Shown: in pieces, positions 10,128 to 18,962 of the stretch
Layout of the letters: every line of letters begins with the position of its first letter
Numbering within the stretch: position 1 is the first letter of the stretch
From: CBDDLD01 sp965230605
GTDB lineage: Bacteria; Bacteroidota; Bacteroidia; Flavobacteriales; Flavobacteriaceae
DNA length: 64,000 nt
Direction of reading: 5' to 3'
NCBI GenBank assembly: GCA_965230605.1
Contig: CBDDLD010000004.1
Location: forward strand, 124,001 to 188,000
Translations under genes and position numbers: made by a program
Notes under the pieces: generated by a model
What the model saw: only the letters and a program-made list of their open reading frames with translations
Database searches by the model: none
Told to the model about the DNA's origin: nothing

Positions 10128-10839
10128 ATATGTGTTTTATTTCATGTGGTTCAAGAAGGGGGTCACCTTTTAGCCGTAATAAAACTTGTGCCACTGCAAT
10201 TGTATCTTTTTCACAGTAGGTGATAATTCTATCAATATCCTTCAGGTTATAATAGGTATTATAAACTTCACTTCCGTCTATATCATCTTTCGGAGATGGG
10301 ATGCCTAAGACATTAGTTAATAGTTTTAGCGAGGTATAATTCTTATAGTCTCCGAACTTCCAGAGCTCTAGTGTATCTAAATGAGGCACTTCCCAGGGCT
10401 TTTTTCCAAACAAATTAAGCTTGTAAGGAAGGTTCATATTATTGATGATCATACGCCGGGCAATGTATGGGAAATCAAACTCCTTCCCATTATGAGCACA
10501 AAGCAAATGTTTTGCTTGGCTAAAATGAGAAATAAGAAGATTTTTAAAATCTTTTAGTAGTTGTTTTTCTTCACCATGAAATGAAGTGACTCTGAAAGCA
10601 CGTTCTCCTTCGACAGATGAAAAATAACCGACAGAAATACATATAATTTTACCAAACTCGGCCCAAATACCGGCTCTAGGATAAAATTCTTCAGCGGTAT
10701 ACTCTTCTTTTCTTTGGTAAAGCGACTTCGCTTCCCACAACTCTTGTTTATCAGTATCTAGGTCAGTAAAATGCTGCGTTTCGGGGACAGTTTCTATGTC
10801 TAGAAATAAAATATGCTCTAAATTAAGCTTCGATATCAT
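10126..10839 (-). CDS. Predicted 3'-5' exonuclease, DnaQ/PolB-exonuclease-like fold
   Basis: A 237-residue DEDD-superfamily nuclease. Exo I is DIET at residues 14-17, Exo II is the Asp in HNGKEFD near residue 122, and Exo III is Y-C-E-K-D near residue 210, which is the YxxxD form of DEDDy enzymes. These acidic residues would bind two metal ions for 3'-5' cleavage. It resembles the stand-alone 'PolB exonuclease-like 2' family common in Bacteroidota; the natural substrate (DNA or RNA) cannot be read from sequence. The start codon overlaps the stop of the upstream serine hydrolase gene by 4 bp, so the two are probably cotranscribed. Confidence 0.85.
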   Translation of the reverse strand: MISKLNLEHILFLDIETVPETQHFTDLDTDKQELWEAKSLYQRKEEYTAEEFYPRAGIWAEFGKIICISVGYFSSVEGERAFRVTSFHGEEKQLLKDFKNLLISHFSQAKHLLCAHNGKEFDFPYIARRMIINNMNLPYKLNLFGKKPWEVPHLDTLELWKFGDYKNYTSLKLLTNVLGIPSPKDDIDGSEVYNTYYNLKDIDRIITYCEKDTIAVAQVLLRLKGDPLLEPHEIKHI

Positions 10840-11987
10840 CCGCCCAACATTTTATATGCTTCTTCAATATAAATACTAATATCTTTTGTATAAACACCGA
10901 TGCCTGCATCAGGAGATTTTTGATGCCCAAGACGAACAATGATAACATTATCTTCAGGTTCAACAATAACATATTGGCCAAGATGACCCCGCATCATAAA
11001 GAAGTCTTTCCCATCTTGCTGATGTAACCACCAACCATAACCATATTGTGGGCTATCAGGGAAACGAGGTTTTAGAGATTTAGCTACAAATGCAGAATCC
11101 AAAATAGTTTTACCATTCCACTTACCATGATCTTTATAGAGTTTTCCAAAGCGGGCGAAGTCTTTAGCATTACTTGCAATACAACAATAGGCCTTAACTA
11201 AATCGTGTTCTTCGCTATCAACCTGCCATAATGTGGGGTTTTCACAGCCTAAAGGCTTCCAGAAGCTCTCCGTGAGATAATCGTATAGCTTTTTACCGGT
11301 AGCACGTTCTATAACCATAGCTAACATCTGTGTATCACCACTGGCGTATTTAAATGCTTGTCCGGGTTCTGCATCCATTTCAAGCCCGAGCATCACTTTC
11401 TCTAAATCATCATCAAAATAGGCTCTTGTGGTGATTGACAGTGGTGAATAGTAGGCTTCATCCCAGTTTGTACCTGAAGCCATGCTGGACAAATCTCCTA
11501 CTGTCATTTTTGCTGCAAGACCTTCACTGAATTCTGGAATAAAATCCCCCACAGGTTGATCTAAACTTTTTATATAACCATCCATGATCGCTTTACCCAT
11601 AAGTCCAGACACATAACTTTTGGCCATAGAAAATGAATTACTTTGGCTATTGGCATCATAGCCATCATAATAGTTCTCAAACCAAATGCTATCATTTTTT
11701 ATAATGACATATGCAACAGTTCCTAAATCTTTATTGGTAGTATTAAGCCGATCAGTTTCTGTAACTGAATTATAATCTTTATGATTTGGCCATGATAAAG
11801 GTTGTCCGTTATCAATATCTTGATTATCAAAGTGTTTGTAATCTTCTAAATAGGCGGTGGAATGACCTTTTAAGTATATGGTTCTAACGGCTTTCAACAG
11901 ATAATCTGTGTCTGTAATATATAGCAGACCAACGAGTAGAACAATGAGTACAACAAGTACTTTAAGCGTTTTTTTGATGAATTTCAT
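10836..11987 (-). CDS. Serine hydrolase, class C beta-lactamase-like (DD-peptidase fold)
   Basis: A 383-residue protein with an N-terminal membrane anchor or signal segment (residues 6-24) and the penicillin-binding-like nucleophile motif S-M-A-K at 120-123. The C-terminal part contains HLGQY where the third active-site motif (H/K-x-G) is expected. The family includes esterases, D-amino-acid peptidases and beta-lactamases, and nothing here selects one of them; it probably acts in the periplasm. It overlaps the exonuclease gene downstream by 4 bp. Confidence 0.85.
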   Translation of the reverse strand: MKFIKKTLKVLVVLIVLLVGLLYITDTDYLLKAVRTIYLKGHSTAYLEDYKHFDNQDIDNGQPLSWPNHKDYNSVTETDRLNTTNKDLGTVAYVIIKNDSIWFENYYDGYDANSQSNSFSMAKSYVSGLMGKAIMDGYIKSLDQPVGDFIPEFSEGLAAKMTVGDLSSMASGTNWDEAYYSPLSITTRAYFDDDLEKVMLGLEMDAEPGQAFKYASGDTQMLAMVIERATGKKLYDYLTESFWKPLGCENPTLWQVDSEEHDLVKAYCCIASNAKDFARFGKLYKDHGKWNGKTILDSAFVAKSLKPRFPDSPQYGYGWWLHQQDGKDFFMMRGHLGQYVIVEPEDNVIIVRLGHQKSPDAGIGVYTKDISIYIEEAYKMLGG

Positions 11988-12053
11988 GGACGTATGTTTA
12001 GTAGAACTAAATATAGGTATTTTACAATGAAATTTGAATCGAAATTTTATCTA

Positions 12054-12527
12054 TTAGAATAAGCTCTGTTGAGGAGTAGGGCTTTCATGATTGAGCAACC
12101 ATTTTTTTCTATGTAACCCTCCAGCATAACCAACTAAACTGCCATCACTTCCAATTACTCTATGGCAAGGGACAATAACCCATAGAGGGTTTTTGCCATT
12201 GGCACTTGCAACAGCCCGTATCGCTTTTGGGTCGCCAAGCTGCTTGGACAAATCTAGATATGATACTGTTTTACCGTAGGGAATTTCTATGAGCTTCTGC
12301 CATACTTTTTTTTGAAATTCGGTGCCTTTAGGATTGAGTTTGAGGTTAAAATCATGACGATCTCCATTAAAATATGACTGGAGTTGTGAAACACATTCTT
12401 GAAGCTCTGGTGGAATATCTTCAGAGGTAGTAATAGCATCATTAACAATAGAAACTGAAGCAATACCTTCCTCAGAACCTGAAATTGTAGCTGTACCTAG
12501 GGGTGTATTTATAGAACAACTAACCAT
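12054..12527 (-). CDS. ogt: Methylated-DNA--protein-cysteine methyltransferase
   Basis: A 157-residue suicide repair protein that takes alkyl groups from O6-alkylguanine onto its own Cys. The acceptor site is V-P-C-H-R-V-I with Cys121, and the helix-turn-helix part (about 70-115, with S-Y-x-D-L) precedes it in the usual order. Length is normal for an Ogt-type enzyme without an Ada regulatory domain. Its start overlaps the stop of the CNNM/CBS gene by one base, implying translational coupling. Confidence 0.93.
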   Translation of the reverse strand: MVSCSINTPLGTATISGSEEGIASVSIVNDAITTSEDIPPELQECVSQLQSYFNGDRHDFNLKLNPKGTEFQKKVWQKLIEIPYGKTVSYLDLSKQLGDPKAIRAVASANGKNPLWVIVPCHRVIGSDGSLVGYAGGLHRKKWLLNHESPTPQQSLF

Positions 12528-13645
12528 TAGTCTTCAGTACTATCATTATCAATAAGGCCTAAGCGTTTTGCCCGAGTTTCCCAACTGCGTCTGGCTAACA
12601 TTTGAAGGTCAGGCACATTATCACTTTCATCCATAATCTCTAATCCAAGAAGTGTTTCGATAACATCTTCCATAGTTACAATACCACTTACAGACCCATA
12701 TTCATCTACCACCAAGGCCATATGGTTTCTGCTTTCAACCAATTGTTCAAAGAGTCTTGGAATTGGAATACTTCGATTTACAATAATGATATCGCGTTTG
12801 ATTTCTGACAGCTTTTTATGCCCATTACCCAAAGCCATTTCTTTAAATACTTCATCTTTTAAAACCAGACCAGTAATATTATCATTGTCATTAGTATAGA
12901 CAGGAATTCTAGAAAAGCGAATGTTTGAATTAGCATTAAAGAAGGCTTCAATGTTCATGGTCTCCGTTTCAGTTTTCATGACGGTTCTCGGTGTCATAAT
13001 ATCTTTAGCCTGAACATCTTTAAAGTTTAAAAGATTCTTTATGACTTTACTTTCAGATTCCTGAAAGACACCTTCTTCATGAGCGATGTCAGCCATTGCA
13101 TGAAAGTCTTCACGACTTAATACACTTCCATGATGTCCTTTGCCAAAGAGTTTTGTGAAAAGTTGTAATATCCATAAAATACCAGTCCATTTAAAAATGA
13201 AGATCATTCCTCTGAGCGCTATGGTTGTAAAACGTGCTAACTTTTTCCAATGAGTAGCGCCTATCGTTTTAGGAATAATTTCTGAAACTACTAGTATAAG
13301 AATAGTCATTATGGTAGAGACCACACCAACCATAACATCCTCGGTATATTGAATGCCTAAAATTGTTTTCGTCGTACTTCCGTAAAGTTCTGCATAGGCA
13401 ACTTTTGCTTGTACACCGACTAAGATGGCGCCTACAGTATGCGCTATTGTATTAAGGGTTAGGATAGCTATGAGTGGACGATCTACGTCTTTTTTTATCG
13501 CTTCAAGATCTGAAGCATAAGCTTTTCCTTCATTCTTTTTAACATTAATAAATGTAGGCGTAACACTAAGTAGTACAGCCTCTAATATGGAACATAAAAA
13601 TGAAAAAAGAATGGAAATAATTCCGAAGAAAATGAGTAAGCCCAT
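12527..13645 (-). CDS. CNNM (DUF21) transmembrane protein with paired CBS domains
   Basis: A 372-residue inner-membrane protein. Residues 1-190 are the CNNM/DUF21 domain with several hydrophobic helices. Residues about 205-335 are two CBS domains (motifs I-M-T-P-R, then V-D-E-Y-G-S-V-S-G-I-V-T-M-E-D). The family is linked to Mg2+/Co2+ transport. The C-terminal CorC/HlyC domain found in longer relatives (including the gliding protein GldE) is absent; only a short tail follows the CBS pair. I therefore do not call it GldE. Confidence 0.85.
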   Translation of the reverse strand: MGLLIFFGIISILFSFLCSILEAVLLSVTPTFINVKKNEGKAYASDLEAIKKDVDRPLIAILTLNTIAHTVGAILVGVQAKVAYAELYGSTTKTILGIQYTEDVMVGVVSTIMTILILVVSEIIPKTIGATHWKKLARFTTIALRGMIFIFKWTGILWILQLFTKLFGKGHHGSVLSREDFHAMADIAHEEGVFQESESKVIKNLLNFKDVQAKDIMTPRTVMKTETETMNIEAFFNANSNIRFSRIPVYTNDNDNITGLVLKDEVFKEMALGNGHKKLSEIKRDIIIVNRSIPIPRLFEQLVESRNHMALVVDEYGSVSGIVTMEDVIETLLGLEIMDESDNVPDLQMLARRSWETRAKRLGLIDNDSTED

Positions 13646-13720
13646 TAATAACTTAATTTATGCTAAAATAGCTAAAATTTAAGTTTCACATTCATATAAT
13701 AACTGAAAACATTATAGAAA

Positions 13721-13753
13721 TAAAAAAAGCTCAGTAGTTATTTACTGAGCTTT
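13721..13753 (-). terminator. Rho-independent terminator after the 165-residue secreted protein gene
   Basis: An 11-bp stem, AAAGCTCAGTA pairing with TACTGAGCTTT, starts 8 bp past the stop at 13761. On the minus strand it is followed by a run of T residues. Confidence 0.85.
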
Positions 13754-13760
13754 AAAGTGC

Positions 13761-14258
13761 TTAATTCCTTTTTTGCTTTAAGCGTTTTTTGGCTTCTTCC
13801 AGTTCTCGCTTTGCTCTGGCTACATCTTCTTCCGCTTTTTTAATGTCTTCTTCAGGGTCGCTTCCTGAAACTGCATATTTTAGCTGAGAACCTATACGCT
13901 CAACGTGTTTTGTGAAGGTATCAGAGTTCGATTCGTAGTCCATGTACAGTCTTAAGCTGGTTGATGTTAACTTACAAGTAAAATCATTAGACCCATGAGA
14001 CCATGTGTAGGTGTTCCTTTTAATAGTTAAGCCCTCTTTACCTAATTGATTTACTAATAAGTACTTTACAGCATCATATCGCGATTTATTAAAGCGTGCT
14101 TTAATGCGATAATCTTCATCTGTTTTACTAACAGATATAGAACTGTTGTGGTTGCTTGTTGAGGTCGTAGGAGTTTTAGGTGGTTGCGGTGTAGCAGGTT
14201 GTGCTCCTAATGATGCAGTAAATACTGCTAAAAATACGAATTGAATTAAAGTTTGCAT
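13761..14258 (-). CDS. Small secreted protein of unknown function, C-terminal coiled coil
   Basis: A 165-residue protein with a signal peptide (residues 1-19, probable cleavage after A-S-L-G-A), then a Pro/Thr/Ser/Asn-rich linker (20-45), a globular middle (about 50-125) and a charged Glu/Lys/Arg helix that should form a coiled coil (about 132-165). I do not recognise a family. It lies directly downstream of the two-component system on the same strand but has its own promoter and terminator. A TTAACC direct repeat lies upstream of its -7 element at the same distance as in the kinase promoter, so it is a likely target of that system. Confidence 0.75.
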   Translation of the reverse strand: MQTLIQFVFLAVFTASLGAQPATPQPPKTPTTSTSNHNSSISVSKTDEDYRIKARFNKSRYDAVKYLLVNQLGKEGLTIKRNTYTWSHGSNDFTCKLTSTSLRLYMDYESNSDTFTKHVERIGSQLKYAVSGSDPEEDIKKAEEDVARAKRELEEAKKRLKQKRN

Positions 14259-14287
14259 AGTTGTTCGTTTTTAAATGATTTATGAGA

Positions 14288-14349
14288 CAAATGTATGTGA
14301 GAATTGTATTAAAAACGAAGAAAAGAGAACCGTTAACCTAGCATTAACC
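14288..14349 (-). promoter_or_regulatory. Promoter with response-regulator-type direct repeat, upstream of the secreted protein gene
   Basis: On the minus strand, GGTTAA-N5-GGTTAA (14333-14349) is followed after 37 nt by TACATTTG (14288-14295), a match to the Bacteroidota -7 consensus. The gene starts at 14258. The 11-bp repeat period is typical of OmpR/PhoB-family sites. The same layout occurs upstream of the kinase gene. Confidence 0.65.
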
Positions 14350-14365
14350 GTTAAGGAAGAGGGTA

Positions 14366-15052
14366 TTAACGTATCTTGAATTCTAGTCCAACACCTCGTA
14401 TACTTTCTATAGAAATATTGGAGTCTTCTTTGAAGTATTTTCTAAGCCTACTGATAAATACATCCATACTTCTACCCGAGAAGAAATCATCATTTTTCCA
14501 TACTGCATTTAAGATTTCATTACGCTTAAGCAATTGGTTTTTATGATTAAAGAGAAAGATAATAAGGACACCTTCTTTTTCGGTAAGACGCTGAGTATGT
14601 TCCCCCATGCTTAATTCTAAGCGCTTTGGGTCTAGAGTATATTTACCTATTTGAATATTTTGATGAACCTCTTTAGTGATTGTTGACTTAGATACGCGCT
14701 TGATGATATTTTGTATTCTAAGAACGAGTTCATCTGCTTCAAATGGCTTTACAATATAATCATCGGCCCCAAGTTTTAGTCCTCTAATCTTATCATCTTT
14801 CATTTTTCTGGCTGTTAAAAAAATGAAGGGGGTTTCAGGGTCTATTTCAATAATGCGTTCGGCAAGTGTAAATCCATCCATTTTTGGCATCATCACATCT
14901 AAGACACAGATATTGAATTGCCCTTCTTTAAAGTATTCTAATGCAACTTTACCATCTTCGGCCCAAGTAACCTGGAAACCCGAAATTTCGAGATATTGTT
15001 TTAGAATACTACCAAAATCTTTATCGTCTTCTGCTAATAAAATATGACTCAT
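14366..15052 (-). CDS. OmpR-family response regulator
   Basis: A 228-residue DNA-binding response regulator. The receiver domain (1-120) has the acidic pocket E-D-D at 8-10, phospho-acceptor Asp52 in L-D-V-M-M-P, and Lys in the K-P-F motif near 103. The C-terminal winged helix (about 130-228) includes R-L-T-E-K-E and the recognition region ending R-G-V-G. It follows the histidine kinase gene with 6 bp between them, making a standard cognate pair. It resembles the RprY-type regulators of Bacteroidota. Putative binding sites are the TTAACC repeats at 14333-14349 and 16507-16523. Confidence 0.92.
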   Translation of the reverse strand: MSHILLAEDDKDFGSILKQYLEISGFQVTWAEDGKVALEYFKEGQFNICVLDVMMPKMDGFTLAERIIEIDPETPFIFLTARKMKDDKIRGLKLGADDYIVKPFEADELVLRIQNIIKRVSKSTITKEVHQNIQIGKYTLDPKRLELSMGEHTQRLTEKEGVLIIFLFNHKNQLLKRNEILNAVWKNDDFFSGRSMDVFISRLRKYFKEDSNISIESIRGVGLEFKIR

Positions 15053-15058
15053 TTAGGA

Positions 15059-16456
15059 TTAGTTTAATGGAATTTGAATGATAAACGTAGTGCCTTTCCC
15101 TTCTTTACTTTTTACAGTAATAATACCTTCATGTGCTTTTATGATTTGATTGGTATAGTACAGTCCAAGACCTAAGCCTTTGACATCATGAATTTCGGTA
15201 TTACCGACACGATAAAACTTTTCGAATAATTGGCTTTGATGTTTTTCCGGGATACCAATACCATCATCTGATACAGACAGCGTGAAATGGTCATCTATGT
15301 TGACATCACAAGAAATATTGACGCCGTCATTATTATACTTCACGGCATTTTCTAGAATATTAAAAATAGCAGTAGTGAAATAGAATTTATCTACAGATAT
15401 ATCTTTATTTGATTTAGGAATTGATCTATTGATATTGACCTCCTTATCCTGAACCGAAAGCATAAAATCATCAAGTATACTATTGATATAATTATCAGCT
15501 TTTATAGTCTCTTTATGAAGTTGAATTTCTTTATAACCTAGACTGTTATTCATAACCTGATCTATAAGTTTTTGCAATCGGTTACTTTGACGATTTATGG
15601 TGTTTACAGTTGCATCCATAGCTTCGGACTGAGATCTGATATCATCCCTTTTAAGCATTTTAGTTGCTAATGATAATGTGGCTAAAGGTGTTTTTAACTC
15701 GTGCGTAATATTATTGATGAAGTCTGTTTTTACTTCGGCTATTTTCTTCTGAGTGATTAATGTTTTAATAGAATAATATAATAAGCCTAGAACAAGTGTA
15801 AAAATAAGTATTGACAATACAAGAATACTTGTCATTCGTCTTAAAATAATCCGACTCCAATCGTCAACATCTATAAAGTCTTCAGTCACTAACTGAAAGT
15901 CATAAGACAAGTATTTAGTTGTGCCATCTTCCACATAATCTGTTTCGTAATTGGTACGTGTTTGCGAGTTGTTAATCTTGTAATGGTTGCCAAGTTCAAA
16001 AGTATCCCCTAGCAAATGATACTTTTTAGGAGTATTAGTTTCATAATATAAAGTGTCGTTTGCAATACTATCTAGTATGATGACAGACTTTAAACGTTTT
16101 TGGTACTTTAATAGAAAGTCTACACCTCGTTTTTTAAACTCTTTTTGACATTCATCTATGAATAGCTGATTAACAGAATCTTTAGTGAATTTAAGATCAT
16201 TTAGAATATCTGATTTGCCAATACGGTTAAGTTTATAGTCAGAGATCTTTACTAAAACATGACTGAACATTCTATCATATATAGAATCCATTATAGGTAA
16301 ATCATCATCAAATCTTGAAATCCGTTGTTTGGTTTCTTCTATGACAACTTCCTTTTCGAGTTTATAGGTATTATTAATTAAATACCCTTGAATAAAAGAA
16401 AGTGCAATTAGCCCTAGTATGGTAACGATGATTAAGATTCTGATGTTCTTCTTCAT
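15059..16456 (-). CDS. Sensor histidine kinase of the two-component pair
   Basis: A 465-residue membrane kinase. It has one TM helix at residues 7-27, a periplasmic sensor region of about 180 residues with no domain I recognise, and a second TM helix near 208-229. There is no clear HAMP domain. The HisKA H-box is N-I-T-H-E-L-K-T-P with His252. The ATP-binding domain has an N-box (E-N-A-V-K-Y-N), D-D-G-I-G-I-P and G-L-G-L-G-L. It is first in the operon with the OmpR-type regulator downstream. The stimulus is unknown; the overall layout matches RprX-like kinases. Confidence 0.92.
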   Translation of the reverse strand: MKKNIRILIIVTILGLIALSFIQGYLINNTYKLEKEVVIEETKQRISRFDDDLPIMDSIYDRMFSHVLVKISDYKLNRIGKSDILNDLKFTKDSVNQLFIDECQKEFKKRGVDFLLKYQKRLKSVIILDSIANDTLYYETNTPKKYHLLGDTFELGNHYKINNSQTRTNYETDYVEDGTTKYLSYDFQLVTEDFIDVDDWSRIILRRMTSILVLSILIFTLVLGLLYYSIKTLITQKKIAEVKTDFINNITHELKTPLATLSLATKMLKRDDIRSQSEAMDATVNTINRQSNRLQKLIDQVMNNSLGYKEIQLHKETIKADNYINSILDDFMLSVQDKEVNINRSIPKSNKDISVDKFYFTTAIFNILENAVKYNNDGVNISCDVNIDDHFTLSVSDDGIGIPEKHQSQLFEKFYRVGNTEIHDVKGLGLGLYYTNQIIKAHEGIITVKSKEGKGTTFIIQIPLN

Positions 16457-16461
16457 GATTA

Positions 16462-16523
16462 CAAAAATAGAAGAAGTTTAGAGGTAGCCGTATAAAAACA
16501 GGTTTGTTAACCTTGCATTAACC
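16462..16523 (-). promoter_or_regulatory. Promoter with response-regulator-type direct repeat, upstream of the kinase gene
   Basis: On the minus strand, GGTTAA-N5-GGTTAA (16507-16523) is followed after 37 nt by TATTTTTG (16462-16469), which fits TAnnTTTG. The kinase ATG follows at 16456, giving a very short or no leader. The repeat differs at one base of 18 from the one at 14332-14349. It lies in the gap between hemB and the kinase gene and overlaps the last codons of hemB. Confidence 0.65.
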
Positions 16524-17507
16524 TAAAAGTTTTACCACATCTTTAGCAAAATAACTTGCTATAATATCTGCTCCGGCACGTTTAATGGCTGTAATTTGTT
16601 CTAGCATCACTGCGTCATGGTCTAACCATCCTTTTTCTGATGCTGCCTTTATCATAGCATATTCTCCGGACACCTGATAAACAGCAATAGGTGTGTCAAA
16701 ATTATTTTTAATGTCTCTAACAATATCCAGATAAGCAATTCCGGGTTTTACCATAACAATATCTGCCCCTTCATTAATATCCATTTCAGTTTCTCTTATG
16801 GCTTCAGTTCTATTGGCAAAATCCATTTGATAGGTTTTTTTATCCTTAGGAACATTGGCCATATCTACAGGTGCAGAGTCTAGTGCATCTCTAAATGGAC
16901 CATAAAAAGCAGAAGCGTATTTAGCGGCATAGCTCATAATTCCGGTATCTATAAACTGTTCAGCATCGAGTGCTTCACGAATTCCCAGAATACGACCATC
17001 CATCATATCACTAGGCGCTACAAAATTGGCACCGGCTTCAGCATGAGACACGCTCATTTTTGCAAGCACTTCAACGGTAGCATCATTAACTATTTTACCA
17101 TTTTCCACTATACCGTCATGTCCATATGAGGAAAAAGGATCTAGAGCGACATCAGTCATCACCAACATGTCGGGGCAAGTGTCTTTAATCGTTTTAATGG
17201 CACGTTGCATAAGTCCGTTCGGATTTAAGGCTTCACTCCCCTTGTTATCTTTAAGCTGGTCATCAACTTTTACAAAAAGCAGTACTGCTTTTAAACCTAA
17301 GCTCCATAAGGTTTTAACCTCCTCTTTCAGCAGGTCTAAACTGTAACGGTAGTAATTAGGCATGGATGCAATTTCCTCTTTCACACCTTGACCTTCAGCA
17401 ACAAATAACGGTACTAAAAAGTCATGAGGTGTTATAATAGTTTCCCTAACCAAATCTCTAATAACTGCATTGGCTCTTAAACGTCTATTTCTTCTTAGTG
17501 GATACAT
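16518..17507 (-). CDS. hemB: Porphobilinogen synthase (delta-aminolevulinate dehydratase)
   Basis: A 329-residue cytoplasmic enzyme that condenses two 5-aminolevulinate molecules to porphobilinogen. The region at 119-132 reads DVALDPFSSYGHDG. The three Cys ligands of the zinc-type enzymes are replaced by Ala and Asp, so this is the magnesium-type (non-zinc) form. The Schiff-base Lys is in M-V-K-P-G near residue 253, with a second Lys near 200. It ends the hem operon, one base after hemF. Length is normal. Confidence 0.96.
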   Translation of the reverse strand: MYPLRRNRRLRANAVIRDLVRETIITPHDFLVPLFVAEGQGVKEEIASMPNYYRYSLDLLKEEVKTLWSLGLKAVLLFVKVDDQLKDNKGSEALNPNGLMQRAIKTIKDTCPDMLVMTDVALDPFSSYGHDGIVENGKIVNDATVEVLAKMSVSHAEAGANFVAPSDMMDGRILGIREALDAEQFIDTGIMSYAAKYASAFYGPFRDALDSAPVDMANVPKDKKTYQMDFANRTEAIRETEMDINEGADIVMVKPGIAYLDIVRDIKNNFDTPIAVYQVSGEYAMIKAASEKGWLDHDAVMLEQITAIKRAGADIIASYFAKDVVKLLG

Positions 17508-17508
17508 A

Positions 17509-18423
17509 TTAAATCCAGTTTTTAGGTTGTTGTAATACCTTAATTAATCGCTGTTCATCACTTCCAGGCTCCGGATGATGATCATACACCCATTGCACAT
17601 GAGGAGGCAAGCTCATTAGAATGCTTTCTATGCGTCCATTCGTTTTCAAGCCAAACAAAGTGCCTTTATCATGCACCAGATTAAACTCAACATAACGCCC
17701 TCGTCTTATCTCCTGCCAATCGCGTTGCTTTTTAGTATATTCAATATCTTTTCTCCTTTCAACAATTGGTGTGTAGGCTTCTAAGAAGCTATTTCCAACT
17801 TCAGTAACGTAATTATACCAGTCATCCATGCTCATCGTATCTGAGGTCTTGCAATAGTCAAAGAAGAGACCACCTATACCTCGAGCTTCATTCCTGTGAG
17901 CATTCCAGAAGTACTCATCACAACGTTTTTTATAAATATTATAAAATGAAGGGTCATGCTTATCACATGCAGTTTTACATACAGTATGAAAATGCGTTGC
18001 GTCCTCATCAAACAGGTAGTATGGAGTTAAGTCTTGCCCACCACCAAACCATTGGTCTACAATGCGACCTTCTTGATCATACATTTCAAAATAACGCCAA
18101 TTCGCATGGACTGTAGGTACAAAAGGATTTTTAGGGTGAATCACTAAGCTTAAACCGCAGGCAAAAAAGTCTACATCGCCAACATTGAAATACGCTTGCA
18201 TGGATTTTGGAAGTTTACCATGCACTGCTGAAATATTTACACCGCCTTTTTCAAATACAGCTCCATTTTCTATAACACGGGTGCGTCCACCACCCCCTTC
18301 AGGTCGTTTCCAGTGGTCTTCATGAAACTTCGCTTTACCATCAATGTCTTCTAGCTTAGACGTAATGGTATCCTGCAACTGTTGTATATAGTTGTAAAAT
18401 CTATCTTTAACGGTATAATTCAT
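17509..18423 (-). CDS. hemF: Oxygen-dependent coproporphyrinogen III oxidase
   Basis: A 304-residue enzyme that converts coproporphyrinogen III to protoporphyrinogen IX using O2. Family motifs seen include F-E-K-G-G-V-N-I-S near 60, H-P-K-N-P-F-V-P-T-V-H-A-N-W-R-Y-F-E near 98-115, and W-F-G-G-G-Q-D-L-T-P-Y-Y near 124-135. Its start overlaps the end of the GNAT gene by 17 bp, and hemB follows after 1 bp. Presence of HemF, not only HemN, implies aerobic heme synthesis. Confidence 0.96.
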   Translation of the reverse strand: MNYTVKDRFYNYIQQLQDTITSKLEDIDGKAKFHEDHWKRPEGGGGRTRVIENGAVFEKGGVNISAVHGKLPKSMQAYFNVGDVDFFACGLSLVIHPKNPFVPTVHANWRYFEMYDQEGRIVDQWFGGGQDLTPYYLFDEDATHFHTVCKTACDKHDPSFYNIYKKRCDEYFWNAHRNEARGIGGLFFDYCKTSDTMSMDDWYNYVTEVGNSFLEAYTPIVERRKDIEYTKKQRDWQEIRRGRYVEFNLVHDKGTLFGLKTNGRIESILMSLPPHVQWVYDHHPEPGSDEQRLIKVLQQPKNWI

Positions 18424-18937
18424 AAAGTTCCATATCTAAGGGTTCTTTACCAGGTGGAGTGTATGAACCATTTAGTGTTTTTATCCATTTGAAATTATTG
18501 TTTTCAGCAACTTTTACACTAGGCAGATTCGTCTTATGTGTTATGATCTGGAGTGTCTCTAGGCCTAAATTTTCAAACGCATATTCTGATAATGCTTTAA
18601 TTGCTTTTTGAGTAATGCCTTTACCTTTGTGTGTATAACCTATGCAGTAGGCAAACTCGCCTTGTTTTCTATCCCACAACAATTCTTTTATATATACCAA
18701 ACCTACAAAAGCTCTAGACTCTGTTTCTTTTAGCGTAAACAGAAACTCTTCTTTATTCTGAAACTGTTTCACTTTTTTTTGAGTAAAAAGCGTAGATAAA
18801 GTAGGTGTGAGGTTTTGCTCTAAGGTTTTTGGAAAGTAGAGCTTCAAACGATCTTCATTGGCCACAATGAAATTGCACAACTTCCAAGCGTCGGTTTCTT
18901 TAATAGGACTAATTTCTATGTGATCTATTGTTATCAT
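18407..18937 (-). CDS. GNAT N-acetyltransferase (RimJ/RimL type)
   Basis: A 176-residue acetyltransferase. The acetyl-CoA-binding core is visible around residues 100-125 (G-Y-T-H-K-G-K-G-I-T, the R/Q-x-x-G-x-G/A site), followed by L-E-T-L-Q-I and N-L-P-S-V-K-V-A-E-N-N-N-F. The N-terminal I-S-P-I-K-E-T-D-A motif is typical of RimJ/RimL-like enzymes. Substrate is unknown. It sits between EI24 and hemF, overlapping hemF by 17 bp, so it is cotranscribed with the heme genes, but no role in heme synthesis can be inferred. Confidence 0.82.
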   Translation of the reverse strand: MITIDHIEISPIKETDAWKLCNFIVANEDRLKLYFPKTLEQNLTPTLSTLFTQKKVKQFQNKEEFLFTLKETESRAFVGLVYIKELLWDRKQGEFAYCIGYTHKGKGITQKAIKALSEYAFENLGLETLQIITHKTNLPSVKVAENNNFKWIKTLNGSYTPPGKEPLDMELYELYR

Positions 18938-18962
18938 TTTAAACCTTCTGCCTTATTGCTGC

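Noticed and set aside
12527..13645. CNNM/CBS protein as gliding protein GldE
   Set aside because: The C-terminal CorC/HlyC domain is missing and no gliding genes are adjacent.
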